A DNA stretch of 64,000 nucleotides from Ignavibacteria bacterium UBA2373 (GCA_002344005.1 DDTD01000008.1:10963-74962); one strand, 5' to 3'. Positions 36,322 to 45,887 are shown, counted from the first letter of the stretch. Made by a program: numbers and translations. The notes: generated by a model not told the origin, from the sequence alone.

Positions 36322-36789
36322 TTACCATTTGAAATGGGAGAAAGCACGATTTGCTTCTGCCATTCTATGTACATCATCACGTTTTTTTACGGCACCGCCT
36401 TCACCATTAACAGCTGCTAACAATTCATTAGCCAGGCGACTTGCCATCGTTTTATCTCGTCTTTCAGAAGCATACTGATTTAACCATCGTATAGCTAATG
36501 CAACACGTCTATCTTCACGAACCTCGACAGGCACCTGATATGTCGCACCACCAACACGTCTTGAACGCACTTCAAGAGCCGGAGCGACATTTCCTATTGC
36601 CTTGCGAAGAATTTCAACTTGATCCAATTTAGTTTTTTCAGCAACTGTATCAAGAGCCGAATAAACGATAACCTGGGCTGTTGCTTTTCTGCCATGTGTC
36701 ATCAATTTATTGATGAATCTTGCAATCAAAACATCTCCAAAACGAGGATCAGGAATTACCGGTCTTTTTTCTGCTTTTTTCTTACGCAT
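36322..36789 (-). CDS. rpsG: 30S ribosomal protein S7
   Basis: A 155-residue S7 with RKKKAEKRPVIPDPRFGDVLIARFINKLMTHGRKATAQ and the C-terminal RDDVHRMAEANRAFSHFKW. It initiates assembly of the 30S head. It is 36 bases after rpsL. Confidence 0.98.
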   Translation of the reverse strand: MRKKKAEKRPVIPDPRFGDVLIARFINKLMTHGRKATAQVIVYSALDTVAEKTKLDQVEILRKAIGNVAPALEVRSRRVGGATYQVPVEVREDRRVALAIRWLNQYASERRDKTMASRLANELLAAVNGEGGAVKKRDDVHRMAEANRAFSHFKW

Positions 36790-36825
36790 TGTTGTTCTTC
36801 ACTTATCTTTATATAGCGTCAAAAA

Positions 36826-37239
36826 TTATTTTTTCTTTCCACCCGGAGCCGGAGCACCTTTAGCATCTGCCTTAGGACGCTTAGCACCGTACTTTGAACG
36901 ACCTTGTTTACGATCTTTCACACCTTGAGTATCCGCTGCACCACGAACAATGTGATAACGAACACCCGGAAGATCTTTCACACGACCACCACGAATCATT
37001 ACAATTGAGTGTTCCTGCAAATTATGACCCTCACCCGGAATATAAGCCGTAACTTCAATACCATTTGTCAAACGAACACGAGCTACTTTTCTTAAAGCTG
37101 AATTTGGCTTTTTTGGTGTTGTTGTATATACACGAGTACAAACACCGCGTCTTTGAGGACAAGCCATCAATGCCGGCGATTTACTTTTGTATTTAACTGC
37201 TTGACGTCCTTTGCGGACTAATTGTGCTATTGTTGGCAC
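36826..37239 (-). CDS. rpsL: 30S ribosomal protein S12 (GTG start)
   Basis: A 137-residue S12 with [23 protein letters not shown] and [18 protein letters not shown]. The two lysines that set streptomycin sensitivity (in KPNSALRK and [10 protein letters not shown]) are the ordinary ones. A short Ala/Gly/Lys tail extends the end. The start is GTG at 37239 with AGGAG upstream. A good TTTG-N20-TAATTTTG promoter lies in front. Confidence 0.97.
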   Translation of the reverse strand: MPTIAQLVRKGRQAVKYKSKSPALMACPQRRGVCTRVYTTTPKKPNSALRKVARVRLTNGIEVTAYIPGEGHNLQEHSIVMIRGGRVKDLPGVRYHIVRGAADTQGVKDRKQGRSKYGAKRPKADAKGAPAPGGKKK

Positions 37240-37291
37240 CTTATTCTCCTGATTTGTATTTCATTAACACTTTCGTTGTGTTAAGAGCCTG

Positions 37292-37323
37292 CAAAATTAA
37301 GAAACTATTTTATACTGTGCAAA
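37292..37323 (-). promoter_or_regulatory. Promoter of the rpsL-rpsG operon (TTTG-N20-TAATTTTG)
   Basis: On the minus strand TTTG (37323-37320) and TAATTTTG (37299-37292) are 20 bases apart, close to the Bacteroidota promoter consensus (TTTG, 17-23 bases, TAnnTTTG). It follows the hairpin behind the first EF-G gene and lies 53 bases before the rpsL start. This is the best match in the window. Confidence 0.6.
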
Positions 37324-37337
37324 TTTTCTTTGCAAAT

Positions 37338-37377
37338 ATTTGGAATAAGGAGATTTTTTTTTCTCCTTATTCCAAAT
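37338..37377 (-). terminator. Perfect 16-bp hairpin after the first EF-G gene
   Basis: The arms 37338-37353 (ATTTGGAATAAGGAGA) and 37362-37377 are perfect complements around an 8-base all-T loop. It starts 14 bases after the EF-G stop at 37391. No strong T-run follows the 3' arm on the minus strand, so it may act as a weak terminator, a processing site or a 3' stabiliser, separating EF-G from rpsL. Confidence 0.5.
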
Positions 37378-37390
37378 TACAACTCAATTC

Positions 37391-39487
37391 TTAGCGTTCT
37401 CCGCGAGCGCGTTTTGCTTGGAATTCTTTAACCATATCATCTTGAACTTGCTTCGGTACAGTAGCGTATTTTGCAAATTCCATGCTAAACTCGCCTTTTC
37501 CTTGCGTTACCGAGCGTATATCCGTTGAATAGCCAAACATCTCGGAGAGAGGTACTTCTGATTCAATGGTAACATATCCAGCATCTGTTTCAGTACCCAT
37601 AATCACTCCGCGACGTTGATTTATTTGACCAATAACAACGCCTTGGAATTCTTCTGGTGCACTCACCTCAAGTTTCATAATCGGTTCTAGAATTACAGGT
37701 TTGGCACTTGAATAGCACTCACGAATTGCTGTCATCGCGGCTGTCTTAAATGCCATTTCTGATGAATCCACAGGGTGGTATTGTCCATCATTGAGAACAA
37801 CACGCACACCAACAACTTTTTGACCAATTAATTGACCATCACCAAGCTGTTCCTTAAATCCTTTATCACAAGCAGGAATATATTCACGAGGAATCACACC
37901 CCCTACGATATCATCCACAAATTCATATGTCTCGACAGCATCAGACGGTAATGGTTCGATATATCCGGCAACACGACCATACTGTCCCGAACCACCCGTT
38001 TGTTTTTTGTGAGTATAATTAAATTCAGCTTTTTGTGTAATTGCTTCACGAAACGCTACTTTAGGACGACCGACAATAATTTCGGTATTATACTCGCGGC
38101 GAATACGTTCGATATAAATTTCCAAGTGTAACTCACCCATACCTTTAATGATCGTTTCTCCGCTTTCTTCATCACGATATACTCTGAACGTCGGATCTTC
38201 TTTTGTAAAGCGATTAAGTGCCTTTGAGAAATTTACTTGACCTGATTTTTCTTTTGGTGTTACAGCTAATTCGATTACCGGCTCAGGTACGAACATAGAA
38301 GTCATAGTTATCTGTACACTACCATCGGTAAATGTGTCACCTGAAGCACACTCTACACCAAAGAGCGCTACAATTTCACCAGCTCCAACTTCTTCAATAT
38401 CATGCATTTCATTTGAGTGCATACGTACAACTCTCGGTACTTTTACTTTTTTACCGTTTGCCATATTATAAATAGTATCACTTTTGCGAAGTGTACCTTG
38501 ATAAATACGCATGTACGTTAGCTGACCGAAACGACCGTCTTCAAGTTTAAATGCAAGCGCAACAAGCGGTGCATCAGGGTTAGAAGACAATGTAACCTTT
38601 GCCTCATTATTTTGCTGATCTAAACCTTCATTTGTTACATCTGTCGGACATGGCAAATAGTCAATCACACCATTCAGCAATAGCTGCACACCGGTGTTTT
38701 TCTTTGCCGATCCACAGAAGACCGGAGTAATTGCCAATTTGATTGTTTCACGACGGATAACTGGTTTCAACTCTGCAGCCGTTACTTCTTCTTCCATTAA
38801 GAATTTTTCTGCGATTGCATCATCATAATCGGCTATGGCTTCTACCAAGTCATGACGTAATTTCTTGGCTTCTTCAAGTAAGTCAGCGGGTATAGCTTCA
38901 TAACGTAGATTTTCGCCATTATCACCATCAAAATAGACGGCTTTCATTTCAATTAAATCCACAACGCCCGAAAGTCTGTCTTCTACACCAATAGGCATAT
39001 TCATCATAACAGGTCTGTGACTTAATTTTTCTTTCAACTGCTGTGCGACACGAAAAGGATTAGCTCCTGAACGGTCAAGTTTATTAATAAAAGCCAGACG
39101 CGGCACATTATAGCGACGCATTTGACGATCTACTGTAATAGACTGACTCTGTACACCTGCGACACCGCAAAGTACCAACACAGCACCGTCGAGAACGCGT
39201 AACGCTCTCTCTACTTCCACGGTAAAGTCAACGTGACCCGGTGTGTCAATGAGATTAATATGATTTTCACCCCATTCGCAGAACGTTGCTGCTGACTGGA
39301 TTGTGATACCTTTTTCGCGTTCCAGATCCATAGAATCCATTTTGGCACCTGCGCCATCTTTTCCACGTACCTCGTGAATAGCATGAATTTTTCCGGTGTA
39401 AAACAGAATGCGCTCACTAAGTGTTGTTTTACCGGAGTCAATGTGTGCGGAAATTCCGATGTTTCGGATTTTTGACATGTCCGCCAT
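37391..39487 (-). CDS. fusA: Elongation factor G, spdEFG1-like (mtEFG1-type) paralogue
   Basis: A 698-residue EF-G, first gene of the cluster. G1 is [15 protein letters not shown]3 DTPGHVDF and G4 NKLD (the common form is NKMD). After switch I comes [32 protein letters not shown], which from memory is the hallmark of mitochondrial EF-G1 and spdEFG1, the translocation-type member of the split pair. Domain IV and V motifs such as [18 protein letters not shown] and [22 protein letters not shown] are intact. It most likely performs translocation. The start is ATG at 39487. A candidate promoter lies at 39571-39592. Confidence 0.92.
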   Translation of the reverse strand: MADMSKIRNIGISAHIDSGKTTLSERILFYTGKIHAIHEVRGKDGAGAKMDSMDLEREKGITIQSAATFCEWGENHINLIDTPGHVDFTVEVERALRVLDGAVLVLCGVAGVQSQSITVDRQMRRYNVPRLAFINKLDRSGANPFRVAQQLKEKLSHRPVMMNMPIGVEDRLSGVVDLIEMKAVYFDGDNGENLRYEAIPADLLEEAKKLRHDLVEAIADYDDAIAEKFLMEEEVTAAELKPVIRRETIKLAITPVFCGSAKKNTGVQLLLNGVIDYLPCPTDVTNEGLDQQNNEAKVTLSSNPDAPLVALAFKLEDGRFGQLTYMRIYQGTLRKSDTIYNMANGKKVKVPRVVRMHSNEMHDIEEVGAGEIVALFGVECASGDTFTDGSVQITMTSMFVPEPVIELAVTPKEKSGQVNFSKALNRFTKEDPTFRVYRDEESGETIIKGMGELHLEIYIERIRREYNTEIIVGRPKVAFREAITQKAEFNYTHKKQTGGSGQYGRVAGYIEPLPSDAVETYEFVDDIVGGVIPREYIPACDKGFKEQLGDGQLIGQKVVGVRVVLNDGQYHPVDSSEMAFKTAAMTAIRECYSSAKPVILEPIMKLEVSAPEEFQGVVIGQINQRRGVIMGTETDAGYVTIESEVPLSEMFGYSTDIRSVTQGKGEFSMEFAKYATVPKQVQDDMVKEFQAKRARGER

Positions 39488-39570
39488 AATGCGATAACCC
39501 TTTACTGATGAAAGAATAAACGTGTATGCCTTTTGTTATGGCTCTACGTATGTTAATAAATCAAAGACTA

Positions 39571-39592
39571 CAAAATTACGCAACTGTTATTG
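39571..39592 (-). promoter_or_regulatory. Candidate promoter of the fusA-led operon (TTATTG-N19-TAATTTTG)
   Basis: On the minus strand TAATTTTG (39578-39571) fits the -7 consensus exactly. A TTATTG, ending in the TTG of the -33 box, is 19 bases upstream at 39592-39587. The -33 overlaps a perfect 7-bp palindrome GTTATTG-tatag-CAATAAC (39586-39604), a possible operator. It lies about 84 bases before the EF-G start. Confidence 0.45.
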
Positions 39593-39604
39593 TATAGCAA
39601 TAAC

Positions 39605-39810
39605 TTATGAAAATTTAACACACTAACATCATCTGAAATAAACTCACTTTCTATCTCATATATGCAGTATGTCATGAGAGAGTATAGTAAAATTTGTCCA
39701 ATAGTTTTTCAAAATACTCATTATCATAGCCCGAGCAAGTCAGCCATAAATTTTACAAAGTCACACTAAACCTAATATTATTATTTCAATAGATTTACAT
39801 AGACAATCCA
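39605..39810. other. Remaining intergenic region fusA / ruvB
   Basis: The part of the 323-bp gap beyond the candidate promoter is AT-rich with no open frame, repeat or terminator recognised. ruvB, which lies upstream on the same strand, ends at its far edge. Confidence 0.4.
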
Positions 39811-40845
39811 CTATTCTTCGGAGAACAATGTTCGAGAATTTTGTTTCATGAATCCGAAATGCCTGTAACACAAATCTGTAGCTTCACGTCCACGTGGGGT
39901 ACGTTGTAAAAAACCTTGCTGTATAAGAAAGGGTTCATACACTTCTTCAAGTGTACCGGATTCTTCTCCGACAGCTACGGCAAGAGTATTAAGCCCCACG
40001 GGACCACCATTGAACTTCTCCATAATTGCCATCAAGATGCGCTTGTCCATTTCATCCAAACCAAACTCATCAACCTCCAGAGCATTTAATGCCATCTCCG
40101 CAATTGCTTTAGTGATAGTACCTGTGCCTTTGATTTCTGCAAAATCGCGTGTACGACGCAATATACGATTCGCAATGCGTGGGGTACCACGTGAACGACG
40201 AGCTATTTCCATAGCGCCATCATCATCTATAGGAACATTCATTAAACCTGCGGAGCGCTGCACTACTTTAAATAAATCCTCGGGAGAATAGTAATCTAAA
40301 CGGTTAATCACCCCAAAACGCGAACGAAGAGGTGCTGTGAGTAATCCGGCTCTTGTGGTTGCCCCTACCAATGTAAATTTTGGCAATGTTAACTGTATCG
40401 AGCGCGCTGATGGACCGCTATCTATCATAATATCTAAGCGGTAATCCTCCATCGCAGAGTATAAATATTCCTCCACGATGGCAGAAAGTCGGTGTATCTC
40501 ATCTATAAATAAAATATCGCCTTGCTCCAAATTGGTTAAAAGTCCGGCAAGATCACCCGGCTTTTCCAAGACAGGTCCCGATGTAGTTTTGATTTCACTA
40601 CCCATTTCTTGCGCAATGATGTATGAAAGTGTTGTTTTGCCCAAGCCCGGAGGACCGGTCAGAAGTACATGATCAAGTGCCTCACCTCTTTTTTTAGCAG
40701 CTGCAATAAATATTTTCAGATTCTCGACTATTTTTTGCTGTCCCGTAAAATCATGAAAGGATGAGGGGCGCAATGCTGCATCTCCTTCTTCATCGTGAGT
40801 AAGATGGGGATTTGCTGTTGATGGGCGTGAAAATTCTTTTGTCAT
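39811..40845 (-). CDS. ruvB: Holliday junction branch-migration helicase RuvB
   Basis: A 344-residue RuvB when started at the ATG at 40845 ([10 protein letters not shown]); a TTG six codons upstream is less likely. It contains Walker [10 protein letters not shown], Walker B FIDEIHRL, the sensor ATTRAG and the C-terminal winged helix with [15 protein letters not shown]. RuvB drives branch migration with RuvA in recombination repair; no ruvA is nearby. It is 36 bases after the aspartate kinase gene on the same strand. Confidence 0.97.
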   Translation of the reverse strand: MTKEFSRPSTANPHLTHDEEGDAALRPSSFHDFTGQQKIVENLKIFIAAAKKRGEALDHVLLTGPPGLGKTTLSYIIAQEMGSEIKTTSGPVLEKPGDLAGLLTNLEQGDILFIDEIHRLSAIVEEYLYSAMEDYRLDIMIDSGPSARSIQLTLPKFTLVGATTRAGLLTAPLRSRFGVINRLDYYSPEDLFKVVQRSAGLMNVPIDDDGAMEIARRSRGTPRIANRILRRTRDFAEIKGTGTITKAIAEMALNALEVDEFGLDEMDKRILMAIMEKFNGGPVGLNTLAVAVGEESGTLEEVYEPFLIQQGFLQRTPRGREATDLCYRHFGFMKQNSRTLFSEE

Positions 40846-40881
40846 GATCCAATTCCAAAACAATCGTAAAAAAAGAGAAAA

Positions 40882-42252
40882 TTATAATGAGAGAGTGAGT
40901 TTATGCAGTACATCATGGAGTGCAGCCAGCATTTCTTTGCCTTCACCCATGGCGGCTATGATAATAATACCCACTGGTGAATGCCCGAACATAATACTTA
41001 AAGCACCACGTGAAAGAGCTGCTTGACACAATGCCGTATTCGATTGCAACTGCGCAGCAGAAAGCGAGCGAACATTCGGACCAACCACACATACCATATC
41101 GCAAGGCTGTATCTGAACATGTACTCCCGATACTTCAAGCAAATCACGCAAATGCTCATCATTACCATTCGTCACCATTATGCAATTACCTTCCGAAGAA
41201 AGCATAGCGTATAATGGATAACCATGCTGCTCTATAATCCGTAAAGATTGTGTGATAACCGATGCCGATTCATTCGGACCAACCGCAAGCGTAAGGCGCA
41301 AGCATTGTTCTTTCATGGTAATGCCACGGAAACCCGTACCCGTATCATCATTGTGCGGCAAGATAGTCGTCCCTTTATCATCAGGTGCAAATGTATTAAG
41401 CACTTTCACCGTAATGCCCTGCTCAACAGCAGGTAAAATTGTTTCGGGATGCAATACTTTCGCACCATAGTATGCAAGTTCTCGTGCTTCGGCAAAACTC
41501 ATAAACGGTATCGTAAATGCGCTTGCTATGCGACGTGGGTCGGTGCTGGCTATACCGCTTACATCTGTCCAAATTTGTATTTCATCTGCTTGCACGGCTG
41601 CACCAATCAATGCGGCAGAATAATCTGAGCCACCACGACCAAGTGTTGTTGTTCTGCCAAGCGAATCAGCTCCAATAAAGCCTTGGGTAATAATAACTCC
41701 ACCCTCACGCAATGGCTTCACAACATATTCTTCGGCAAGAACTCGTAACTCAAAGGTGTCAACGATACCTCCTAAGAATGTATCATCGGTTCGCATAAAT
41801 TTACGAGCATCCGCAAAAACAGCGGAAACACCTTCACTTTGCGCATAAGCCGCAAATATCGTCGAAGACAATAGTTCTCCCATTGCAGACGAATATGCTA
41901 TTGAACGAGGCGTACACTCTCCCAATAATGCAACACCTTCGCAGTACACCGCAAGTTCAGTGCACATCACACCTATACTCTCAACAACTTTTGACAAACG
42001 CTCCGGATTGGGTATCAACTCGGTACATAATGCCACATGGCGTTCGCGAAGTGCATGAATGGATTGCTGCACTGCCGCACGGTCTCCTTTCGCAGCATAC
42101 TCAACAAGAGTTATCAAGTCATTGGTCGCACCGGAACAAGCACTGAGCACCACAATCGGTTGCCGCGGAATCTCGCGACGCACTATAGAAAGCACTGCAC
42201 GCATCGCAATGGCATTGGCAACGGAAGTTCCGCCAAATTTTTGAATTATCAT
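40882..42252 (-). CDS. lysC: Aspartate kinase (LysC type)
   Basis: A 456-residue enzyme with the kinase signature IIQKFGGTSVANA at residues 2-14, SRGD-like LSACSGATNDL, LGRGGSDYSAALI and TDVSGIASTDPR. The C-terminal half contains two ACT-like regulatory repeats (LTLAVGPNESASVITQSLR, VCVVGPNVRSLSA). It phosphorylates aspartate in lysine, threonine and methionine synthesis. Fused dehydrogenase is absent, so it is the monofunctional form. Its ATG lies 10 bases beyond the terminator of the next gene, with AAGGTAAGG as ribosome-binding site. Confidence 0.95.
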   Translation of the reverse strand: MIIQKFGGTSVANAIAMRAVLSIVRREIPRQPIVVLSACSGATNDLITLVEYAAKGDRAAVQQSIHALRERHVALCTELIPNPERLSKVVESIGVMCTELAVYCEGVALLGECTPRSIAYSSAMGELLSSTIFAAYAQSEGVSAVFADARKFMRTDDTFLGGIVDTFELRVLAEEYVVKPLREGGVIITQGFIGADSLGRTTTLGRGGSDYSAALIGAAVQADEIQIWTDVSGIASTDPRRIASAFTIPFMSFAEARELAYYGAKVLHPETILPAVEQGITVKVLNTFAPDDKGTTILPHNDDTGTGFRGITMKEQCLRLTLAVGPNESASVITQSLRIIEQHGYPLYAMLSSEGNCIMVTNGNDEHLRDLLEVSGVHVQIQPCDMVCVVGPNVRSLSAAQLQSNTALCQAALSRGALSIMFGHSPVGIIIIAAMGEGKEMLAALHDVLHKLTLSL

Positions 42253-42262
42253 ACCTTACCTT

Positions 42263-42306
42263 AAAATAAAAAGCGGCTTCCCTGAAATAGTTTCAAGAAA
42301 ACCGCT
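42263..42306 (-). terminator. Intrinsic terminator between the thioredoxin-like gene and lysC
   Basis: On the minus strand AGCGG ... CCGCT forms a stem, with inner TGAAA/TTTCA pairs and two small internal loops (42272-42306), followed by TTTTTATTTTAA. It begins 21 bases after the lipoprotein stop at 42328. Confidence 0.8.
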
Positions 42307-42327
42307 CCACATAAACATACAGTATGC

Positions 42328-42888
42328 TTAGAGAGCAAAGCCCTGCGCCAACACTGTTTCAATTGCATCTTTTTCTGTGACAGTATTTCTGCTGCTTGTC
42401 GCCGAACGCCATGTTGATACTTCATTTTTGGTTTCGAAGTAAAACGTCGTCGTCGTGCCTTTGAGTATATACACACTCGGCAAACCCTCCAATATATACT
42501 TATCACTATGAGGATGACGACCGCTTGCGGTACGCATAGTGAAGATAGTAATTTTACTGCTCGGGATACCCGCTGCTTGCAATGTTTTTAATGCATGGGG
42601 TACATATTTACGTGAACCAACGCATGAACATCCCGGATTAACATACACAATAACGGAGCGATTGGGATCGGCACTGTATGAATCCGCTATTTGCTTCACC
42701 GATTCGGCATTCGGCGTATAAGTGTCCATTGTCGGCTGAAGCCATGTAAAACCCGGCTCTATGACCGCTTGCTCTACTGTTAATTGGCGTGCAATATCCT
42801 CTGGTACTGATACGGATTCATTGCAACCAAGCATGATGAAAAATAAGGGCAGGCACATTATGCTCTGCAATATTCTACGGTGTATCAT
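42328..42888 (-). CDS. Thioredoxin-fold lipoprotein with a CSC motif
   Basis: A 186-residue protein with a lipoprotein signal (LGC, Cys at about 22). Residues about 78-150 look like a thioredoxin-like fold: VIVYVNPGCSCVGSRKY places CxC after the first strand, and a GLPSVYILKG segment supplies the cis-proline-like loop. The active site is CSC instead of CxxC, so redox function is possible but unproven. The lipid anchor places it outside the inner membrane. A terminator follows. Confidence 0.6.
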   Translation of the reverse strand: MIHRRILQSIMCLPLFFIMLGCNESVSVPEDIARQLTVEQAVIEPGFTWLQPTMDTYTPNAESVKQIADSYSADPNRSVIVYVNPGCSCVGSRKYVPHALKTLQAAGIPSSKITIFTMRTASGRHPHSDKYILEGLPSVYILKGTTTTFYFETKNEVSTWRSATSSRNTVTEKDAIETVLAQGFAL

Positions 42889-42952
42889 GGTAAATACTCT
42901 GTAAAAATGGGAAAAACAACTTCAACATTGCACAATCTAACAATGTCTTAGA

Positions 42953-42982
42953 CCAAATTATGCAATTTTTTTGAAACACAAA
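42953..42982 (-). promoter_or_regulatory. Candidate promoter of the thioredoxin-like lipoprotein gene
   Basis: On the minus strand TTTG (42982-42979) is followed after 18 bases by TAATTTGG (42960-42953), one base off the TAnnTTTG consensus. It is 65 bases before the start. Confidence 0.3.
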
Positions 42983-42989
42983 ACTATGA

Positions 42990-43901
42990 TTAATTTCTTT
43001 CTGCCTCAAGTGCCATAATCATCTCGTCAAAATCCTCATCCGTCAGATGATATTTCGTACTGCAATACTGGCAAGACAATTCATTCTGCTTTTCGTCACG
43101 CATTTCCTTGACTTCATTGATACCAAGTGTTTGGATAACAGCTTTGAAACGAGCCAAAGAACAACGACAATAAAAATCCAAAGGAGTGGTGCTAATCACA
43201 TCAAAACCATCCGGCAATATGCGATGCAATATATCATCAGGGGTTTCATGATATGCGAACAATGTTCCCAAATTCGGCAATTCACGCATAAGCGATTCCA
43301 CGCGCTCTATCTCCGCCTCACTTGCTCCGGGCATCGCTTGGGCAATAACACCACCGCTGCCGATGATTATACCCTGTTCATTATATGCCACATCCAAACG
43401 AACTCCTGATGGTATTTGCTCCGATTGAGCAAGATACAAAGCAAGATCCGATGTCACATCACCTCGCAATAACTCCACAATACCTGTGGTCGGTTCATAG
43501 CTATTGTATCGGAATTTGGTTACCTTCAAAAACCCCGCACCCAATGCCTCATGAAAATGACTTATATGCTCAAGAGGATTCTCCACGCCATGTTGCATAC
43601 GTACATAACCGCGAACCTCCCCCACTTGCAATGCCTCAGCATACATATTTTGAATAACACCGCTGCCTTCCGTTTGCAAAATTATACGCTCCTCACCCTT
43701 AAGAAATGAGGCAAGCAATGCTGCACCCGACAACACTTTACCCAAAAAGTACGATGATAAAAGATCAAGTTCGTGTTTTTCCTGTGCCGCAAGCACTGTT
43801 TGCGTACTTTTTACTGCTACTGCACGGATATTACCACTTTTCGATAAAACACGAATGATTCTATCGCGATGATGATAGCGTTGTTTTAATTCTTCATTCA
43901 T
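42990..43901 (-). CDS. hslO: Redox-regulated chaperone Hsp33
   Basis: A 303-residue Hsp33 with the substrate-binding domain (about 1-230, including GEERIILQTEGSGVIQ) and the redox switch in the C-terminal zinc domain: C245 and C247 in CRCSLARF and C277 and C280 in CQYC. Under oxidative unfolding stress it becomes an active holdase. A terminator-bearing gap separates it from the esterase gene. No good TAnnTTTG was found upstream. Confidence 0.96.
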   Translation of the reverse strand: MNEELKQRYHHRDRIIRVLSKSGNIRAVAVKSTQTVLAAQEKHELDLLSSYFLGKVLSGAALLASFLKGEERIILQTEGSGVIQNMYAEALQVGEVRGYVRMQHGVENPLEHISHFHEALGAGFLKVTKFRYNSYEPTTGIVELLRGDVTSDLALYLAQSEQIPSGVRLDVAYNEQGIIIGSGGVIAQAMPGASEAEIERVESLMRELPNLGTLFAYHETPDDILHRILPDGFDVISTTPLDFYCRCSLARFKAVIQTLGINEVKEMRDEKQNELSCQYCSTKYHLTDEDFDEMIMALEAERN

Positions 43902-43975
43902 ACCATTAGAAATTTATTGATGAGCCGATTACCACACAAGCCCTCTGCTCCAAGACGCACAAAACGACACAATTA

Positions 43976-44015
43976 CTAAAAACAATCCCTTCGCAACCCA
44001 AAAGCAGCGAAGGGA
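43976..44015 (-). terminator. Intrinsic terminator of the esterase gene
   Basis: A perfect 9-bp stem, TCCCTTCGC (43986-43994) and GCGAAGGGA (44007-44015), with a 12-base loop, is followed on the minus strand by TTGTTTTTAG. It lies 24 bases after the esterase stop at 44040. Confidence 0.85.
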
Positions 44016-44039
44016 AATATTGACCTCTCTCAATTACAC

Positions 44040-44774
44040 TCAAAAACGTGTCGCAAGATAATGCGGCAACATCTCGCGCCATGTGGGCCAATCATGCGGC
44101 ATATCCTTACCCCACAAATCCAGTTCATTCGGGATGCCCTTATTCCACAATATTTGGCTCATCTCCTTCGATGCAGGCGGATATTCATAATTACCCTGAC
44201 CCGTCACAAAATGCAAATGCTTTTTACTGCGCAATAACTCTAAAGTATGATGATCGTTCATATTAGGCATATAATCAACCGGAGAATTAAAATAGCAGTT
44301 CTCATCATAATACTTACCCGTATAGAGCTTAATATCATATGTGCCGCTCATACCGATAAAACCATCGAACAAATCAGGACGGCGCAATACAGTATTCACC
44401 GCATGGAATGCCCCAAGCGATGCGCCCGTCGTAATAATCGGCACACGCTGACCGCCGCAATCATTATAGATAAAAGGTGCAACTTCTTCGGCAACATAGC
44501 CATTATATTGCTGATGACGTATGGCTTTATCTCGAGTCTTCATGCGTGAATTCAGCCAGCTTTCGCTGTTGATGCTGTTTATCGAATAAACCTTTACTTT
44601 ACCACTATTGATATAAGGACGTATTGCGTCTATAAGATAAAAACGCTCATACTCCAAATAATCAGCAGCAGCCGTCGGGAACATCAATAAAGCAAAGCCA
44701 TAATAGCCATACTTCACTATCTCCATTTCTTTATTGAGGCGAGGACTCCACCACTTCGTAATTCTTCTTTCCAT
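44040..44774 (-). CDS. Alpha/beta-hydrolase, esterase family
   Basis: A 244-residue protein without a signal peptide. The nucleophile elbow GASLGA places Ser119, and the candidate histidine is H227 in MPHDWPTWREML. The build and the segment RPDLFDGFIGMSGTYDIK match the esterase-D/S-formylglutathione hydrolase-like group of enzymes that also includes enterochelin esterase-type domains. No substrate is assigned. A terminator follows and the mazG gene is divergent. Confidence 0.75.
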   Translation of the reverse strand: MERRITKWWSPRLNKEMEIVKYGYYGFALLMFPTAAADYLEYERFYLIDAIRPYINSGKVKVYSINSINSESWLNSRMKTRDKAIRHQQYNGYVAEEVAPFIYNDCGGQRVPIITTGASLGAFHAVNTVLRRPDLFDGFIGMSGTYDIKLYTGKYYDENCYFNSPVDYMPNMNDHHTLELLRSKKHLHFVTGQGNYEYPPASKEMSQILWNKGIPNELDLWGKDMPHDWPTWREMLPHYLATRF

Positions 44775-44914
44775 AACATTCTACCCTTTCACTTTACACA
44801 TATTGAAATTTTGTATGACAATTTACAGCGGCAAAAATCGGAAATTTATGAACAGCACCATACCTTCTTCCTCTTAACTCGCCAATTTTTCTCTTTTCTC
44901 TCTCGGATTGTCAG

Positions 44915-44922
44915 TAGTTTTG
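44915..44922 (+). promoter_or_regulatory. Candidate -7 element of mazG (TAGTTTTG)
   Basis: TAGTTTTG fits TAnnTTTG and lies 42 bases upstream of the mazG ATG at 44964; TTTT lies 17 bases further up in place of the -33 TTTG. Confidence 0.4.
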
Positions 44923-44963
44923 TGAAAACTTTTCTTCACGGAAACTTTTCAAGGAATAAACTC

Positions 44964-45779
44964 ATGAGCGAACAGAACTCCGCCGCCATTGCCGTACCAA
45001 TGCCCTCCATGCCCGCCGGCTTACAAGAATGGTTCAATGCTTTTTATGAATTAGTCATTATTCTGCGCAAAGAATGCCCTTGGGACAGAAAACAAACCCA
45101 TGAATCCATCTCCCATCTTTTGGTCGAAGAAGCATACGAAACCTTAGACGCCATCGCACAAGGCGACGATAAAGAATTTTCCAAAGAATTGGGGGACTTA
45201 TTGCTCCACGTGGTTATGCACGGAGTCATAGCAGAACAAAGAGGAGCATTTACCATGCAAGATGTCATACAAAGAGTATTTGAAAAATTAGTCCATCGCC
45301 ACCCCCATGTCTTTGGCGAAAGCAAAGCCGACAATGAACAAGAAGTCAAACAACGATGGGAAGAAATGAAAATGAAAGAGGGACGCTCCTCCGTGTTGGA
45401 AGGCGTGCCCGCAGCAATGCCCGCCCTCCTGCGTGCCCAACGTATTCAAGAAAAAGCAGCAGGAGTCGGCTTCGATTGGTCGGATAAAAAAGAAATGTGG
45501 AAAAAAGTAGATGAAGAATTAGCAGAACTGCATGAAGCAATGAGCCAAGACAATCCCCAAAAAACCAAACAAGAATTCGGCGATGTGTTTTTTGCCCTTG
45601 TCAATGCTGCTCGATTTGAAGGAATCGTTGCCGAAGAAAGCGTACAATTAACCAATAGCAAATTCACCCGACGCTTTGCCTATATTGAACAAAAAGCCGC
45701 CGAATATGGCAAAAATTTACGCGACATGACTCTCGGCGAAATGGACGAATGGTGGAATGAAGCGAAAAAAATGGAATAA
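44964..45779 (+). CDS. mazG: Nucleoside triphosphate pyrophosphohydrolase MazG
   Basis: A 271-residue protein with two MazG domains: the first with LRKECPWDRKQTHESI, EEAYETLDAI and ELGDLLLHVV, the second with DEELAELHEA and EFGDVFFALVN. These glutamate clusters bind magnesium. The enzyme hydrolyses (d)NTPs to the monophosphate and is often linked to stringent-response and damaged-nucleotide control. The ATG at 44964 follows an AAGGA site at 8 bases; an in-frame extension of 51 codons upstream is not family-like. Confidence 0.97.
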   Translation: MSEQNSAAIAVPMPSMPAGLQEWFNAFYELVIILRKECPWDRKQTHESISHLLVEEAYETLDAIAQGDDKEFSKELGDLLLHVVMHGVIAEQRGAFTMQDVIQRVFEKLVHRHPHVFGESKADNEQEVKQRWEEMKMKEGRSSVLEGVPAAMPALLRAQRIQEKAAGVGFDWSDKKEMWKKVDEELAELHEAMSQDNPQKTKQEFGDVFFALVNAARFEGIVAEESVQLTNSKFTRRFAYIEQKAAEYGKNLRDMTLGEMDEWWNEAKKME

Positions 45780-45887
45780 ATACAATCTTTCATAAAAAAA
45801 TCAAATAATGTCTGTACTCACATTATTACACTATCATAGTTACCTTTTCATACAATACGGTATTGAGTCATAAATTTTCAGAACATT

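Noticed and set aside
35829..36332. A 167-codon plus-strand frame opposite the second EF-G gene
   Set aside because: It lies antisense to conserved EF-G G-domain sequence and has no Shine-Dalgarno site.
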